Assembly (NCBI GenBank): GCA_964389755.1
Contig: CAYMEW010000033.1
Coordinates: forward strand, 1 to 50,298
Direction: 5' to 3'
DNA: 50,298 nt
DNA from: JBBSUQ01 sp964389755
GTDB lineage: Bacteria > Bacteroidota > Bacteroidia > Flavobacteriales_D > Crocinitomicaceae
Shown here: positions 1 to 7,599 of the stretch, one piece after another
Layout: each line of letters starts with the position of its first letter
Position numbering within the stretch: the stretch's first letter is position 1
The notes under the pieces: generated by a model
The model's database searches: none
The model's input: the letters and a program-made list of their open reading frames with translations, nothing else
Told to the model about the DNA's origin: nothing
Position numbers and translations under genes: made by a program

Positions 1-100
1 TGGGTCCCGGCAGCTTACACTGAAGCGCGGTGTAAAGTACATGCGGATTGCTTCGGGTGGAAGTTATAGTGTATATGGAGTTTTTGCGTATTGTGAGTAA
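1..100 (+). CDS. C-terminal end of a gene cut by the window edge
   Basis: An open frame enters from the left edge (first full codon at base 2) and ends with TAA at 98-100, giving about 32 residues rich in Gly, Ser and Tyr and ending in YCE. The family cannot be identified from so short a tail. It is followed by a hairpin with T and A tracts, which fits the end of a transcription unit. It could be a chance open frame. Confidence 0.4.
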   Translation, partial: GSRQLTLKRGVKYMRIASGGSYSVYGVFAYCE

Positions 101-153
101 AGGGACAGGCTTCGGAAGAATGGTTTTTCTTAAAATAAAGTGTTTGCATTTTT

Positions 154-189
154 CTTTTTTTCTCCGACGGCTGGCGGACCAAAAAAAAG
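154..189. terminator. Hairpin with T and A tracts, probable bidirectional terminator
   Basis: A run of seven T is followed by TCCG, an 8-nt loop, CGGA, and a run of eight A. The arms pair, and the element would end with a U tract read on either strand. It lies between the partial frame ending at 100 and the gene starting at 215. Confidence 0.5.
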
Positions 190-214
190 GAACAAAAATG
201 CTTAATTTAGAATA

Positions 215-619
215 ATGAATTACAGGAATTTATTACTTATTTACACTGGCGTTCTGGCAGTGATAATCTTAGTTAAGTTTATATTATGGATTAATCCTGA
301 CTATCCGATTGGAAGATTGTCTATTCTCCATTTGCTTTCGCTGATTGCAATATTGAATTTTCGAAACAGGTTTACGTATGTGATCTTTTGGTTATTATCC
401 ATCTTACCATTCGCATGGCGAATTATTGAACATCGTGTAAGTGGAACCACTCCATTAGAATATACATTTGGGTTCTATGCTTATTTCAATACTACATATC
501 CGAATATAGCTTCGTTTTTCATAAACTTTCCCTATTATTTTGCTATTCTTATGTGTTTAACGATCCTATTGAGAGGTGTACGTATACTGTATGGAGTTTC
601 GAAGAATGGCTACTCGTGA
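215..619 (+). CDS. Small integral membrane protein, unknown family
   Basis: This 134-residue protein is mostly hydrophobic. Segments at about residues 6-26, 36-50, 53-68 and 97-118 look like membrane helices, separated by short loops with Arg and Lys. No catalytic motif or known domain is visible. It is the first of a run of small same-strand genes of unknown function reaching to 4579. Base composition is AT-rich compared with the metabolic genes further right. Another in-frame ATG lies only just upstream of a stop, so the start at 215 is the reasonable choice. The membrane location is supported; any function would be a guess. Confidence 0.65.
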   Translation: MNYRNLLLIYTGVLAVIILVKFILWINPDYPIGRLSILHLLSLIAILNFRNRFTYVIFWLLSILPFAWRIIEHRVSGTTPLEYTFGFYAYFNTTYPNIASFFINFPYYFAILMCLTILLRGVRILYGVSKNGYS

Positions 620-680
620 AAACTTCCCTGATAAAGAGAAACTTACGAAACAGAAGATGTTGAATACCAATGACAATACA

Positions 681-998
681 ATGAAAACAGTTGCTCATAT
701 CCTGTACATAATCCCAATTTCGACAATCGCCGTTTCAAATCCTATTGTACTTACGATCTCTATTCTCGCAATGATCAGCTTTTTTATTATTGCCGCTAAA
801 TCCGGAAGCACTTTTAACAAATTAATTGATTTTAAGGCGAATCATGAAGCTCTGATAACAGCACTCCTTTGTGTGGTGTTTATCCTGCGAATTTTTAACT
901 ATCCGTCCTGGCTCATGATTTGTAATTGCCTCATGGCCGTTGGTCTTAACGCCCTGATCACGTACGGTATCTTAAAAGGAAAAAAAATGAAGGCTTAA
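681..998 (+). CDS. Small membrane protein, unknown family
   Basis: The frame is open from about 576 and ends at 998. The start chosen here (681) gives 105 residues beginning MKTVAHILYIIP, with about four hydrophobic helices. Other in-frame ATGs at 591, 606 and 657 would add a charged N-terminus, and the first two would overlap the end of the preceding gene. No family is recognised. The size, hydrophobicity and close spacing to the gene at 215-619 suggest that the two are transcribed together. Confidence 0.55.
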   Translation: MKTVAHILYIIPISTIAVSNPIVLTISILAMISFFIIAAKSGSTFNKLIDFKANHEALITALLCVVFILRIFNYPSWLMICNCLMAVGLNALITYGILKGKKMKA

Positions 999-1120
999 TT
1001 ATGGTTTGTGAGTCCGCCATTCCTGAAGGTGGGATATAGGTTCTCAACTGCGTATAAGTCATATTTTTATAGCTTTAGAGGTCTTTTCGGCAAAACGGAC
1101 GCACCATCATAAAAAAACGA

Positions 1121-1570
1121 ATGAAATCACTGACAATTCATTTTTTAATCACGTTTACTTGTTTTTGGAGCATGTGCGGATATTCACAGCTAAGCATAAA
1201 AAGCGTGAACCGTCGTTCCGTAGAAGTCACCATTTCAAATGAGCTTTCCGACACGATCTACCTGGTAAATCCAATGACCTATGCTACTCTTCACGACGAT
1301 GGCGAGATCATACTCGATGAACCAATTCTGACATTCACCGATTCGTCAGTTACTATTTTTGGCGATATACACAGTGACCGGGCAGAAGCGTACAATTTTA
1401 CGAGCCGCAAAATCATTCCTTTGGTCCCGGGCGCACATTCCGAAGTAAAACTATTAATGTACCTTCCTCATCGTGCCAGGAAGCAATTCAGAAAGAAACG
1501 AGTCGGCTTAAAATTCATTGTCAAATCGGGCGATGACTACGTTGAAAAAATCTCCTATTATGAAAATTAG
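1121..1570 (+). CDS. Small secreted protein, paralogue of the product of 2716-3153
   Basis: This 149-residue protein has an N-terminal signal peptide (hydrophobic residues about 5-20, ending near CGYSQ), so it is probably exported to the periplasm or outer membrane. The mature part is probably beta-rich. It shares the string SDTIYLVNP and later spaced matches with the 145-residue protein at 2716-3153: a TDSxVTxF element, an IPLxP element and a basic C-terminal stretch with K, R and KK. The two are therefore duplicates. No known domain is recognised. An ATG at 1560 overlaps the end of this gene and opens a short truncated frame. Confidence 0.65.
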   Translation: MKSLTIHFLITFTCFWSMCGYSQLSIKSVNRRSVEVTISNELSDTIYLVNPMTYATLHDDGEIILDEPILTFTDSSVTIFGDIHSDRAEAYNFTSRKIIPLVPGAHSEVKLLMYLPHRARKQFRKKRVGLKFIVKSGDDYVEKISYYEN

Positions 1571-1667
1571 TCTTTTAATTACCTGTCTTTTCTGTCAGTT
1601 CGTTCTTTGGGCGAAAGACATCACACGACCATTTTTGCTCCTCCGGATATCTATTAACGTCCTGTAA
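1560..1667 (+). pseudogene. Signal-peptide-only frame, likely remnant of a secreted-protein gene
   Basis: The ATG overlaps the end of the preceding gene. The frame encodes 35 residues starting MKISLLITCLFCQFVLWAKD, a convincing signal peptide, and then stops after 16 more residues. A signal peptide with almost no mature part looks like a broken gene. A real peptide of this size cannot be excluded. Confidence 0.25.
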
Positions 1668-1677
1668 ATGCACACTC

Positions 1678-2217
1678 ATGTTTTTTCTAAAACTTAAACA
1701 CTGGCAATTATTCCTGATGACGGTCGGACTATACATAGCAACGCTGCCCCTGGTCGTCATACTTCAGCAAATGGCTGATAACACACCAAAATCCGCTGCT
1801 TTGTCATTGACGGTTTTCCTGATCAGTATTATAGTGATGATCCTGAATTTTGTCATCCCGTTAATATGGCTTTGCTCCCTGATAATAGTTGTGCAAAAGG
1901 AATTTAGGCCTAAGACCAGTCATTTCTTAGTGTACACCGCCGCACTATTTTGTGCACTCGGGATTTTTAGTACTATATCTCCGGCATTTAAGATAAGATT
2001 AGATCCGACCTTGGCAGGTGTCATACAGATGTTAAGCGTGGTCGCCTGGTTTTATTTAATAATTTTCAGTACCCGATTTTTTTATAGAAAACTATTTAAG
2101 CGTAAACCTACCTTTGGTGAATTCGTCGAGTATTTCGTTCTGGTGGCTTTTTTCCCGGTTGGTATTTGGATTATCCAGCCGAAAGTCAATAAAGGTATTA
2201 TTTCCTCAGATTCATGA
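1678..2217 (+). CDS. Integral membrane protein with a conserved-looking C-terminal helix
   Basis: The 179-residue product has about five hydrophobic helices, near residues 10-30, 40-68, 80-100, 110-130 and 148-165. It ends with an FFPVGIWIIQPKVN segment, a pattern I associate with small uncharacterised Bacteroidota membrane proteins. No enzyme motif is seen. Its stop codon overlaps the start of the next gene in an ATGA arrangement (2214-2217), which points to coupled translation and a shared role. The function is unknown. Confidence 0.65.
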   Translation: MFFLKLKHWQLFLMTVGLYIATLPLVVILQQMADNTPKSAALSLTVFLISIIVMILNFVIPLIWLCSLIIVVQKEFRPKTSHFLVYTAALFCALGIFSTISPAFKIRLDPTLAGVIQMLSVVAWFYLIIFSTRFFYRKLFKRKPTFGEFVEYFVLVAFFPVGIWIIQPKVNKGIISSDS

Positions 2218-2630
2218 ACAAACTAAAGATCATACTCATTCTATCAGGACTGCTGTTTTTCGCGGGCATAATTTTCATCATCAGGCTTGCATCGCCGCAT
2301 CCCCCACGAAACAGAGCCGATACATTATACCGGGCCGGGCTGGACGGGAGAATTGTTGCTGTCGATTATATGCACGACAATATTCTGACAGTCAAAGATA
2401 CGTCTCAAGACACCATAAGCTGGTATTTTGCCCTTGATCGGTTCGGGAAGAAAAATGAAAAGTTTCCCGGTGAACTTTTCCGGTATGTGTCGGCCGGAGA
2501 TCTTGTTTTAAAAGAGCGTAACACCGCCTATTTCGATGTGATTAAACAGGAAAACTCCGATACATTGCGCTTTTACTTTACGATCTGGCCGGATCAGGCA
2601 GAAAAACTAAATCTTCAACGCGACAATTGA
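2214..2630 (+). CDS. Single-pass membrane-anchored protein, unknown
   Basis: A 138-residue protein has one N-terminal hydrophobic helix (residues about 4-24) followed by a soluble domain, probably outside the cytoplasmic membrane. There is no lipobox and no recognised domain. The start overlaps the stop of the upstream membrane-protein gene by 4 nt, so the two are almost certainly co-translated and may work together. A longer frame in another register (2114-2437) overlaps this region but is only a shadow. Confidence 0.6.
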   Translation: MNKLKIILILSGLLFFAGIIFIIRLASPHPPRNRADTLYRAGLDGRIVAVDYMHDNILTVKDTSQDTISWYFALDRFGKKNEKFPGELFRYVSAGDLVLKERNTAYFDVIKQENSDTLRFYFTIWPDQAEKLNLQRDN

Positions 2631-2715
2631 TTTATTATCTTGCTTAAATTGAAAAAAAACAGGACTTCTTGAAAACATTGCTTGCCAACTCTGTCAATTA
2701 CCTTAAAGCGATACT

Positions 2716-3153
2716 ATGAAATCATTCTCTTTAATCTTTATACTGTTCGTTTCACCTTTGGTGAGCGGTCAGATTCGTGTGACGGATAATCGTCTTCCAA
2801 CTGTGACTTTGGAACTGGAAAATACCGGATCGGACACAATCTACCTGGTCAACCCACTGCGTTATTTTGTAATGCTTCAGGAAGACCGTGTTATTGAAGT
2901 GCGCAGTAGCAATTTGGAAGTAACCGATTCAATAGTGACAGTGTTTTTTAATATCGACCCGGCTCACACCGCTCAATATCCTTCCGGGACCCCGTTTCTA
3001 ATTCCGCTTCCGCCACAAAGTCGTTCTTCCGTCACTCTATTTTTTGCCCTGACATTCCGGGAACGCAGAAAACTGAAAGGAAAGAAAATCCGAATCAAGT
3101 ATTTAATGATGAACCCGAATGGCGAAATCATAGAAAAATATACTCAATTTTGA
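2716..3153 (+). CDS. Small secreted protein, paralogue of the product of 1121-1570
   Basis: The 145-residue product starts with a signal peptide ending near LVSGQ. It shares SDTIYLVNP, a TDSIVTVF element, an IPLPP element and a KGKKIRIKY-like basic segment with the product of 1121-1570. The pair therefore arose by duplication within this cluster. The domain is probably a beta-sandwich in the periplasm. The next gene starts 4 nt downstream, so the two form one transcription unit. No known family is recognised. Confidence 0.65.
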   Translation: MKSFSLIFILFVSPLVSGQIRVTDNRLPTVTLELENTGSDTIYLVNPLRYFVMLQEDRVIEVRSSNLEVTDSIVTVFFNIDPAHTAQYPSGTPFLIPLPPQSRSSVTLFFALTFRERRKLKGKKIRIKYLMMNPNGEIIEKYTQF

Positions 3154-3157
3154 ATAA

Positions 3158-3634
3158 ATGAAAAGCGCAATTTCTATACTCGTAGTATGCCTGACTTTGG
3201 TCCGCGCACATGCTCAAAGTGATACTTTAAATTACGTTGTTTCCGTGAGCGGCACTAACGTTCTATCGATTGATATTATTAACAGAAGCATGGACAGGCC
3301 CCTCACCTTTTTTGACAAAAATTTCCGGAACCTGGAAGGAACGGTTAATTCGATTGACGGAAGTAAGTTTCGGGGTACTGTGGAACTTCAGCGCTGTATT
3401 CGGGAAGGTGATCACTGGCTAATTGATTTGTCAGACTCCTTATTCGTTTCATCGTATTTCGACAAGGAAACAAACCGACTCCTGACAACTTATAACTGGG
3501 TGCCATGCTACATGGAACCAGGTGCACACCGGAATTACCAGATCAAACTTCCCAGGGAACTGCGCGATCAAAAAATCGTTTTGATCCTACAGCTCAATGG
3601 CGTGAAGCGGCGGTTTGTTGTTCATAATTATTGA
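3158..3634 (+). CDS. Small secreted protein, unknown
   Basis: This 158-residue protein has a signal peptide (MKSAISILVVCLTLVRAHAQ) with a typical AHAQ-S cleavage site. The mature part is polar, and its pattern (alternating hydrophobic residues, ending in a basic VKRRFVVHNY) suggests a beta-rich fold. It may be a distant relative of the two duplicated secreted proteins upstream, but no clear shared string supports that. It lies 4 nt after the preceding gene, so it is probably in the same operon. Confidence 0.6.
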   Translation: MKSAISILVVCLTLVRAHAQSDTLNYVVSVSGTNVLSIDIINRSMDRPLTFFDKNFRNLEGTVNSIDGSKFRGTVELQRCIREGDHWLIDLSDSLFVSSYFDKETNRLLTTYNWVPCYMEPGAHRNYQIKLPRELRDQKIVLILQLNGVKRRFVVHNY

Positions 3635-3673
3635 AGCAACTGTGGTAACTACGGAAATCGAAACCAGGGAACA

Positions 3674-4024
3674 ATGAATACGAATAGCGCAATTTTTGAT
3701 GAACTGACCTCTTTCGTGGAAGAATACAGGTATACGTATCCCTTTAAACTCGAAAGAACGACCTCACTCTATCCGGATATGAACATCTACGGGGATGACG
3801 CCGTTGAGTTCATTTTAGCGTTTTCCAAAAAGTTCGGTGTCGATGTTTCAAATTTTATGCTGGCGTCATACGTTCCCCCGGAAGAGCTGCCTGTTTTTAC
3901 ATGCTTCAAAGAGTTGTTTGGTAAGGCCGGGCAAATAAAAGAGTTAACCCTGGGACATTTGGAAGCCGCGATCCGTAAGGGGAAACTGGATGAAGCGGTC
4001 ATAGCAAAAGAATCTCTTTCTTAA
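3674..4024 (+). CDS. DUF1493-like acyl-carrier-type small protein
   Basis: The 116-residue product matches my memory of the DUF1493 family: an N-terminal helix, a short acidic turn around DMNIYGDDAVEFI (residues about 35-47), then FSKKFGVDVSNF. The layout resembles acyl carrier proteins, but there is no Ser in the usual phosphopantetheine position (GDD instead of DSL), so carrier activity is not expected. It has no signal peptide and should be cytoplasmic, unlike its secreted neighbours. Members of this family have no settled function. Confidence 0.55.
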   Translation: MNTNSAIFDELTSFVEEYRYTYPFKLERTTSLYPDMNIYGDDAVEFILAFSKKFGVDVSNFMLASYVPPEELPVFTCFKELFGKAGQIKELTLGHLEAAIRKGKLDEAVIAKESLS

Positions 4025-4034
4025 TCAATTAAAC

Positions 4035-4579
4035 ATGACGTACCTGGACATAATCGCACGGAATTACACTTCCTTTTTAAGGACGCGCTCCATCTTAATC
4101 TGTTTTTCGTTAATACTCATCATCATCATTTGTATTATGGAACGCAACGAACACCATACTTCGGCCGACTATGCCCGCATGGATGTGATTGCAAAAACAG
4201 TGGCCGTATCCACGATGTCAGGAAAACCCGGTGCAACCTTCAATTTTCAAAAACAGGTCCGGTAAAGGCATTAAAGATAATGTCGGACAAAGGTTTGTTT
4301 TTTGTCAATAAGAGCCTGCGGAGATTTTGGCCTGAGGTGTTACAGACAACGAAAAAGAACGATACGCTTACCCTATTTTACCAGGTCATTGAAACCAACA
4401 GGGAAGTTGTTGAGTTACGTCGCGATGCACATACTATTTTTTCAGTGCAGGACATGATCAGGCCATTCTGGTATTTCAAATGGATCGCTTATTTCCTTTT
4501 AGCCACGAGTTTGACCGTTTTGGTGTTACTGACCCGTAAACGTAAAAAAATCGAAATGGAAAGAACCAGGCTGAAGTAA
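4035..4579 (+). pseudogene. Two-helix membrane protein gene broken by a 1-nt frameshift
   Basis: The first frame (ATG 4035) encodes a membrane helix at residues about 20-35 and then a soluble part, and stops at 4263-4265. The frame shifted by -1 continues without a stop and encodes a soluble part, a second helix (WIAYFLLATSLTVLVLL) and a basic tail, ending at 4579. The junction is a run of five A at 4249-4253. Adding one A joins the frames smoothly as NFQKTGPVKALKIM. The joined protein has a layout of helix, external domain, helix, cytoplasmic tail. Either the gene carries a 1-nt deletion, or this is a base-calling error in the A run. Function unknown. Confidence 0.55.
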
Positions 4580-4623
4580 TGCGTGAGGTGGAAAGACTGA
4601 GCAGTCAGGACATGAAACTTCTT

Positions 4624-4656
4624 TCATTCTGATTCTGTTTCTCATTCTGATTGTGG
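4624..4656. repeat. Left copy of the island-flanking direct repeat (att-like)
   Basis: Bases 4624-4651 are identical to 10688-10715 (28 nt, starting TCATTCTGATTCTG), and 4653-4656 (GTGG) matches 10717-10720. The right copy runs into the 3' end of a tRNA-Arg gene, as expected of an integrase attachment site. A 17-residue frame beginning at 4579 ends with a TGA inside this repeat, which may be a gene cut at the junction. Similar CATTCTG-type sequence also occurs near 17160-17250, so it could instead be a dispersed intergenic repeat. Confidence 0.5.
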
Positions 4657-4821
4657 GCAGGTGAAAAGGAGTTCGGATAGGGAGTTAGTGGGTGTAAGCT
4701 GTTTAAAATAATGGATTAACGTTTTTTTGGGGTACCAAAGGCGGGGAAATCGAAGTAACTGACTGTCAACCAAACACAAAAATTGATTTGGAAAAAATGT
4801 CAATTTACTACCGCATCCGCC

Positions 4822-4853
4822 ATAAGCCAAATCGATGTTGGTAGCTGGCTTAT
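4822..4853 (-). terminator. Hairpin at the end of the NACHT gene
   Basis: ATAAGCCA at 4822-4829 pairs perfectly with TGGCTTAT at 4846-4853, around a 16-nt loop, and touches the stop codon of the minus-strand NACHT gene. Read on the minus strand, a T run occurs some 25 nt further on. It may end transcription or stabilise the mRNA end. The rest of 4657-4821 holds no gene that I can support. Confidence 0.35.
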
Positions 4854-7219
4854 CAACTTTTTAATGGAGTATTTACTTTATCTGCGAACTCAGGAATGAC
4901 CTGAATTCTTTTCCTAATTTTTTTAATTACTTTCTTCAAATCTTCGTCTGTCTTAAAATGCTCAGGAATGAATTTATGTAACATTTTAAGATGAGTATCA
5001 ACTGTTGCAAGTAATTCTAAATCATTTAATTTAGCTATTTCTACAAGTTGTCGCATTGGCTCAAACGTTCTGAAGTCATCTGATGCTAGAATAGCAGAAA
5101 TTAAGAACAAATTGTATTCTACTCGAAATCTTTCTTCTGGATTCAGTTCTTCTTGAGATAACATGGGCAATAAGTCATCAAATTGTTGCTTTAATGGCTC
5201 ATTAAGCGTTATTGACCAAAAGTTATGTTTGAACCAACCACCGAAAATTTGCATAAGTCCATACTTTGAAAAGTTTTTCCAAAACTCAGTTTCTTTAGAA
5301 TCAGTTTCTATGATGTGCTCAATAGATTTATTTGTATTTTTTACCCCCCTTAGAACTCCTTTTTTCCTTTGTTCAATAGGAGTATTAAATAATGCTTGCA
5401 ATAGTTTACCTATGCCTCCAGTGTTAGATATTAGCTCGGATAAATTTTTAGGTTCACTAGCTTCCAGTATTTCATCTAGAAGAGTTGGAGCATCTTTCGT
5501 CATACCGGCATAAAAGACCGCTACATTTTGCCACCAAAGGTCATTGAAATTTTTTATGAATAGCTTCCTATCTGATTGTCTATGGTGAAAAATTTCATAT
5601 GCCGTAAAATACTCTTGAAAGGATTGATGTTTAAATGCAATTTCACCTTTGCTATTTATGAACAATAACCCAACTTGGTCAAGTAGTTCATCAATTATTT
5701 TATCAATGTCCAATGGTTGCCCACGTTCAGTTGAATATTGTTGTAAAACATCAAATAATTCTTCGCGTCTAAGTTTTTGAATTAGATTCGTATGAAGATG
5801 TTTGGCAATGTGGCATAATAACCGGTGCTTGATACCAATCTCTATCAATTCTACATTGTCTTTTGGTTCTGTTTTTCCGATTAATAAATTTACAAACATC
5901 TCATAAAGGTCTGTTATTGTTGCTGGAATCTCAACTTCTTTTTCGTCAAACAGAATTGTAATCAAAGCAATTGTAAGCGGAGTCTTAGGTAATTTTTCTA
6001 GAATTGCAGAATCCTTTAAAGATTTTAAAAGCGATTTTGACTTAATTATATCTTCTCCAAAATAGTTATTTAAAAACTGTTGGACTTGTCTGCCATTTAG
6101 TTGTTCAATTTCTAAATACCTAAACCCAATAGTTTCACAATTATGAAATAAATAATCAGAGGGCCTTGATGAGCATATAATTTTAATATTTGGGTGTTCT
6201 TCTCTGAATGTTCGCAAAGATTCCAAAGCCTTTTCTTTCGATGAAATTACTGGTAACTCATCAAGTGCGTCAATAAAAATTGCACAGCTTTCTGTTTGAA
6301 TAATATTCTTCCAATCTATATGTAAATCAGAATTCCACTCTCTGTTAAAAAAGTTCTCAATGGCTTTATCAATATTGAATTCACTCTGCTCAATTTCTTT
6401 AAATGTCAATAAAATTGGGTAAAAATCTTGATTGTTTCGTAATGAGTTTTGTGTAATAATTTCATTTGAAAGTGTTTTAAATAAAGTGCTCTTTCCTGCT
6501 CCCGGTTCACCAATAATGATAGAGTTGTCGGGAATTGAGATAAGTGTATTTGCACTTTTTTGAACCATTTTAATTGAGCCATCTTCATTTGTAATTCTTT
6601 CAGAAAGTCTAGGTTCTATTGCGTTATTTAATATGCGTTCTACCTTTTTATTATTTAAGCTTAATGATTTTACAAGACCATCAACTTTAATTCGTTCCTG
6701 TAATCTTTCAATGTATTTTTTATATTGTTTAGAACCTTTTACCCAAAATTTAGGATAGTATTCGTCAATGAAAGCTATGAGTCTTTCATCATCCCAAAAG
6801 TCAACATTTGCTCTATCGTCAGGGTTGCTCTCAAACACTTTTTCTTTAGCTCCTGAAGAAAAATGCTGATTTGTTACTACCTTAACTTTATTGATAGGGA
6901 TTTTCTTTTTCTGTTCTATTGATTTGTAAGGGTATTTAAAACATTCGTACACTTGGTCTTGAATCTCTCTTACAGCAGATGCATTACCTGCTATTGTCCC
7001 CTTTTTAACGACAAAAGCATACCAGTCTTTCTTATTCTCAAGCTTGTCGTGTCTTGAGCAAACTACGTCTTTACCAAACTCTGGTTTGTTTCCTTTTTCG
7101 TGAGTCACCTTAACGTCTTCAAAGCCCATTTCCGGGAGCAGTTCTTCAAGTAATGCGTGTAATTCAACTTCCTTAGAAATTGAATGAAGGTAGTCTAATT
7201 TATCCTGTTTACTTTTCAT
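4853..7219 (-). CDS. NACHT-family STAND ATPase with Mrr-like N-terminal domain, probable anti-phage protein
   Basis: The 788-residue protein has three parts. Residues about 1-130 resemble an Mrr/restriction-endonuclease fold: GKDVV with Asp51, then WYAFVVKKG with Lys72/Lys73, an IQDQVYECF helix, and VVTNQHFSSGAKEKV. The acidic or Gln residue usually before the catalytic Lys is Val here. Residues about 230-545 form a NACHT NTPase: Walker A GEPGAGKST (237-245), Walker B AIFIDALDEL (313-322), a CSSRPSDY sensor segment (349-356) and the typical FKHQSFQEYFTA helix (529-540). The remainder is helical and probably senses the trigger. NACHT proteins with nuclease N-termini are known bacterial defence proteins; that role here is inferred. 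The gene is much more AT-rich than the metabolic genes and lies in a tRNA-linked island. Confidence 0.85.
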   Translation of the reverse strand: MKSKQDKLDYLHSISKEVELHALLEELLPEMGFEDVKVTHEKGNKPEFGKDVVCSRHDKLENKKDWYAFVVKKGTIAGNASAVREIQDQVYECFKYPYKSIEQKKKIPINKVKVVTNQHFSSGAKEKVFESNPDDRANVDFWDDERLIAFIDEYYPKFWVKGSKQYKKYIERLQERIKVDGLVKSLSLNNKKVERILNNAIEPRLSERITNEDGSIKMVQKSANTLISIPDNSIIIGEPGAGKSTLFKTLSNEIITQNSLRNNQDFYPILLTFKEIEQSEFNIDKAIENFFNREWNSDLHIDWKNIIQTESCAIFIDALDELPVISSKEKALESLRTFREEHPNIKIICSSRPSDYLFHNCETIGFRYLEIEQLNGRQVQQFLNNYFGEDIIKSKSLLKSLKDSAILEKLPKTPLTIALITILFDEKEVEIPATITDLYEMFVNLLIGKTEPKDNVELIEIGIKHRLLCHIAKHLHTNLIQKLRREELFDVLQQYSTERGQPLDIDKIIDELLDQVGLLFINSKGEIAFKHQSFQEYFTAYEIFHHRQSDRKLFIKNFNDLWWQNVAVFYAGMTKDAPTLLDEILEASEPKNLSELISNTGGIGKLLQALFNTPIEQRKKGVLRGVKNTNKSIEHIIETDSKETEFWKNFSKYGLMQIFGGWFKHNFWSITLNEPLKQQFDDLLPMLSQEELNPEERFRVEYNLFLISAILASDDFRTFEPMRQLVEIAKLNDLELLATVDTHLKMLHKFIPEHFKTDEDLKKVIKKIRKRIQVIPEFADKVNTPLKS

Positions 7220-7356
7220 ATTTATGCCTTTGTCGTCTGTCCGTTAAACTTGTAATCAACTTCCATATATACACAACACACACCTACTTACAATCAATCG
7301 AAATTGTTTTTGTCTCTGAAAAATCAAACGTATAACCTTTCCAATCATGAAAAACG
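7220..7356. promoter_or_regulatory. Upstream region of the NACHT gene, related to the upstream region of the TIR gene
   Basis: This stretch leads up to the 81-nt repeat. Its outer half (about 7285-7356) shows scattered similarity to about 10325-10394 upstream of the TIR gene, with TTACAA, AATCAAAC and GTAAC-like words in the same order. Similarity weakens towards the start codons. No clear TAnnTTTG box is visible on the minus strand here. Confidence 0.35.
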
Positions 7357-7437
7357 GTCCTGGCAAGTAGCTGTCGTTTAAGTCACTCCAATACTACTAA
7401 AAATTTTCAAACTAAAACTAAATTGGTAATAAGTGTA
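7357..7437. repeat. 81-nt repeat upstream of the NACHT gene (copy A)
   Basis: Bases 7357-7407 are identical to 10395-10445 (51 nt), and the match continues to 7437 with two mismatches. The second copy lies 3038 bp away, upstream of the TIR gene in the same orientation. Each copy therefore sits 5' of an AT-rich defence-type gene on the minus strand. The rest of the intergenic stretch, 7438-7599, shows no gene or structure that I can support. Confidence 0.85.
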
Positions 7438-7599
7438 GAAGTGACTGCCAAGGCATCATTCGATTCTTCGGCCAGAATAAAGCTTACTTTTTGGGCTCGT
7501 TACTGCATTGCTGTTACCTTACTTCCCATGCGTACTCGCTCTTTTCTCGTTCAGAAAATTCCTAACCGTCACCGGCCCTTAGCAACCTCCACGCAATGT

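Noticed and set aside
4249..4253. Programmed -1 frameshift
   Set aside because: The run of five A could allow slippage, but it is not a full slippery heptamer and I identified no stimulatory structure downstream. A mutation or base error is simpler.
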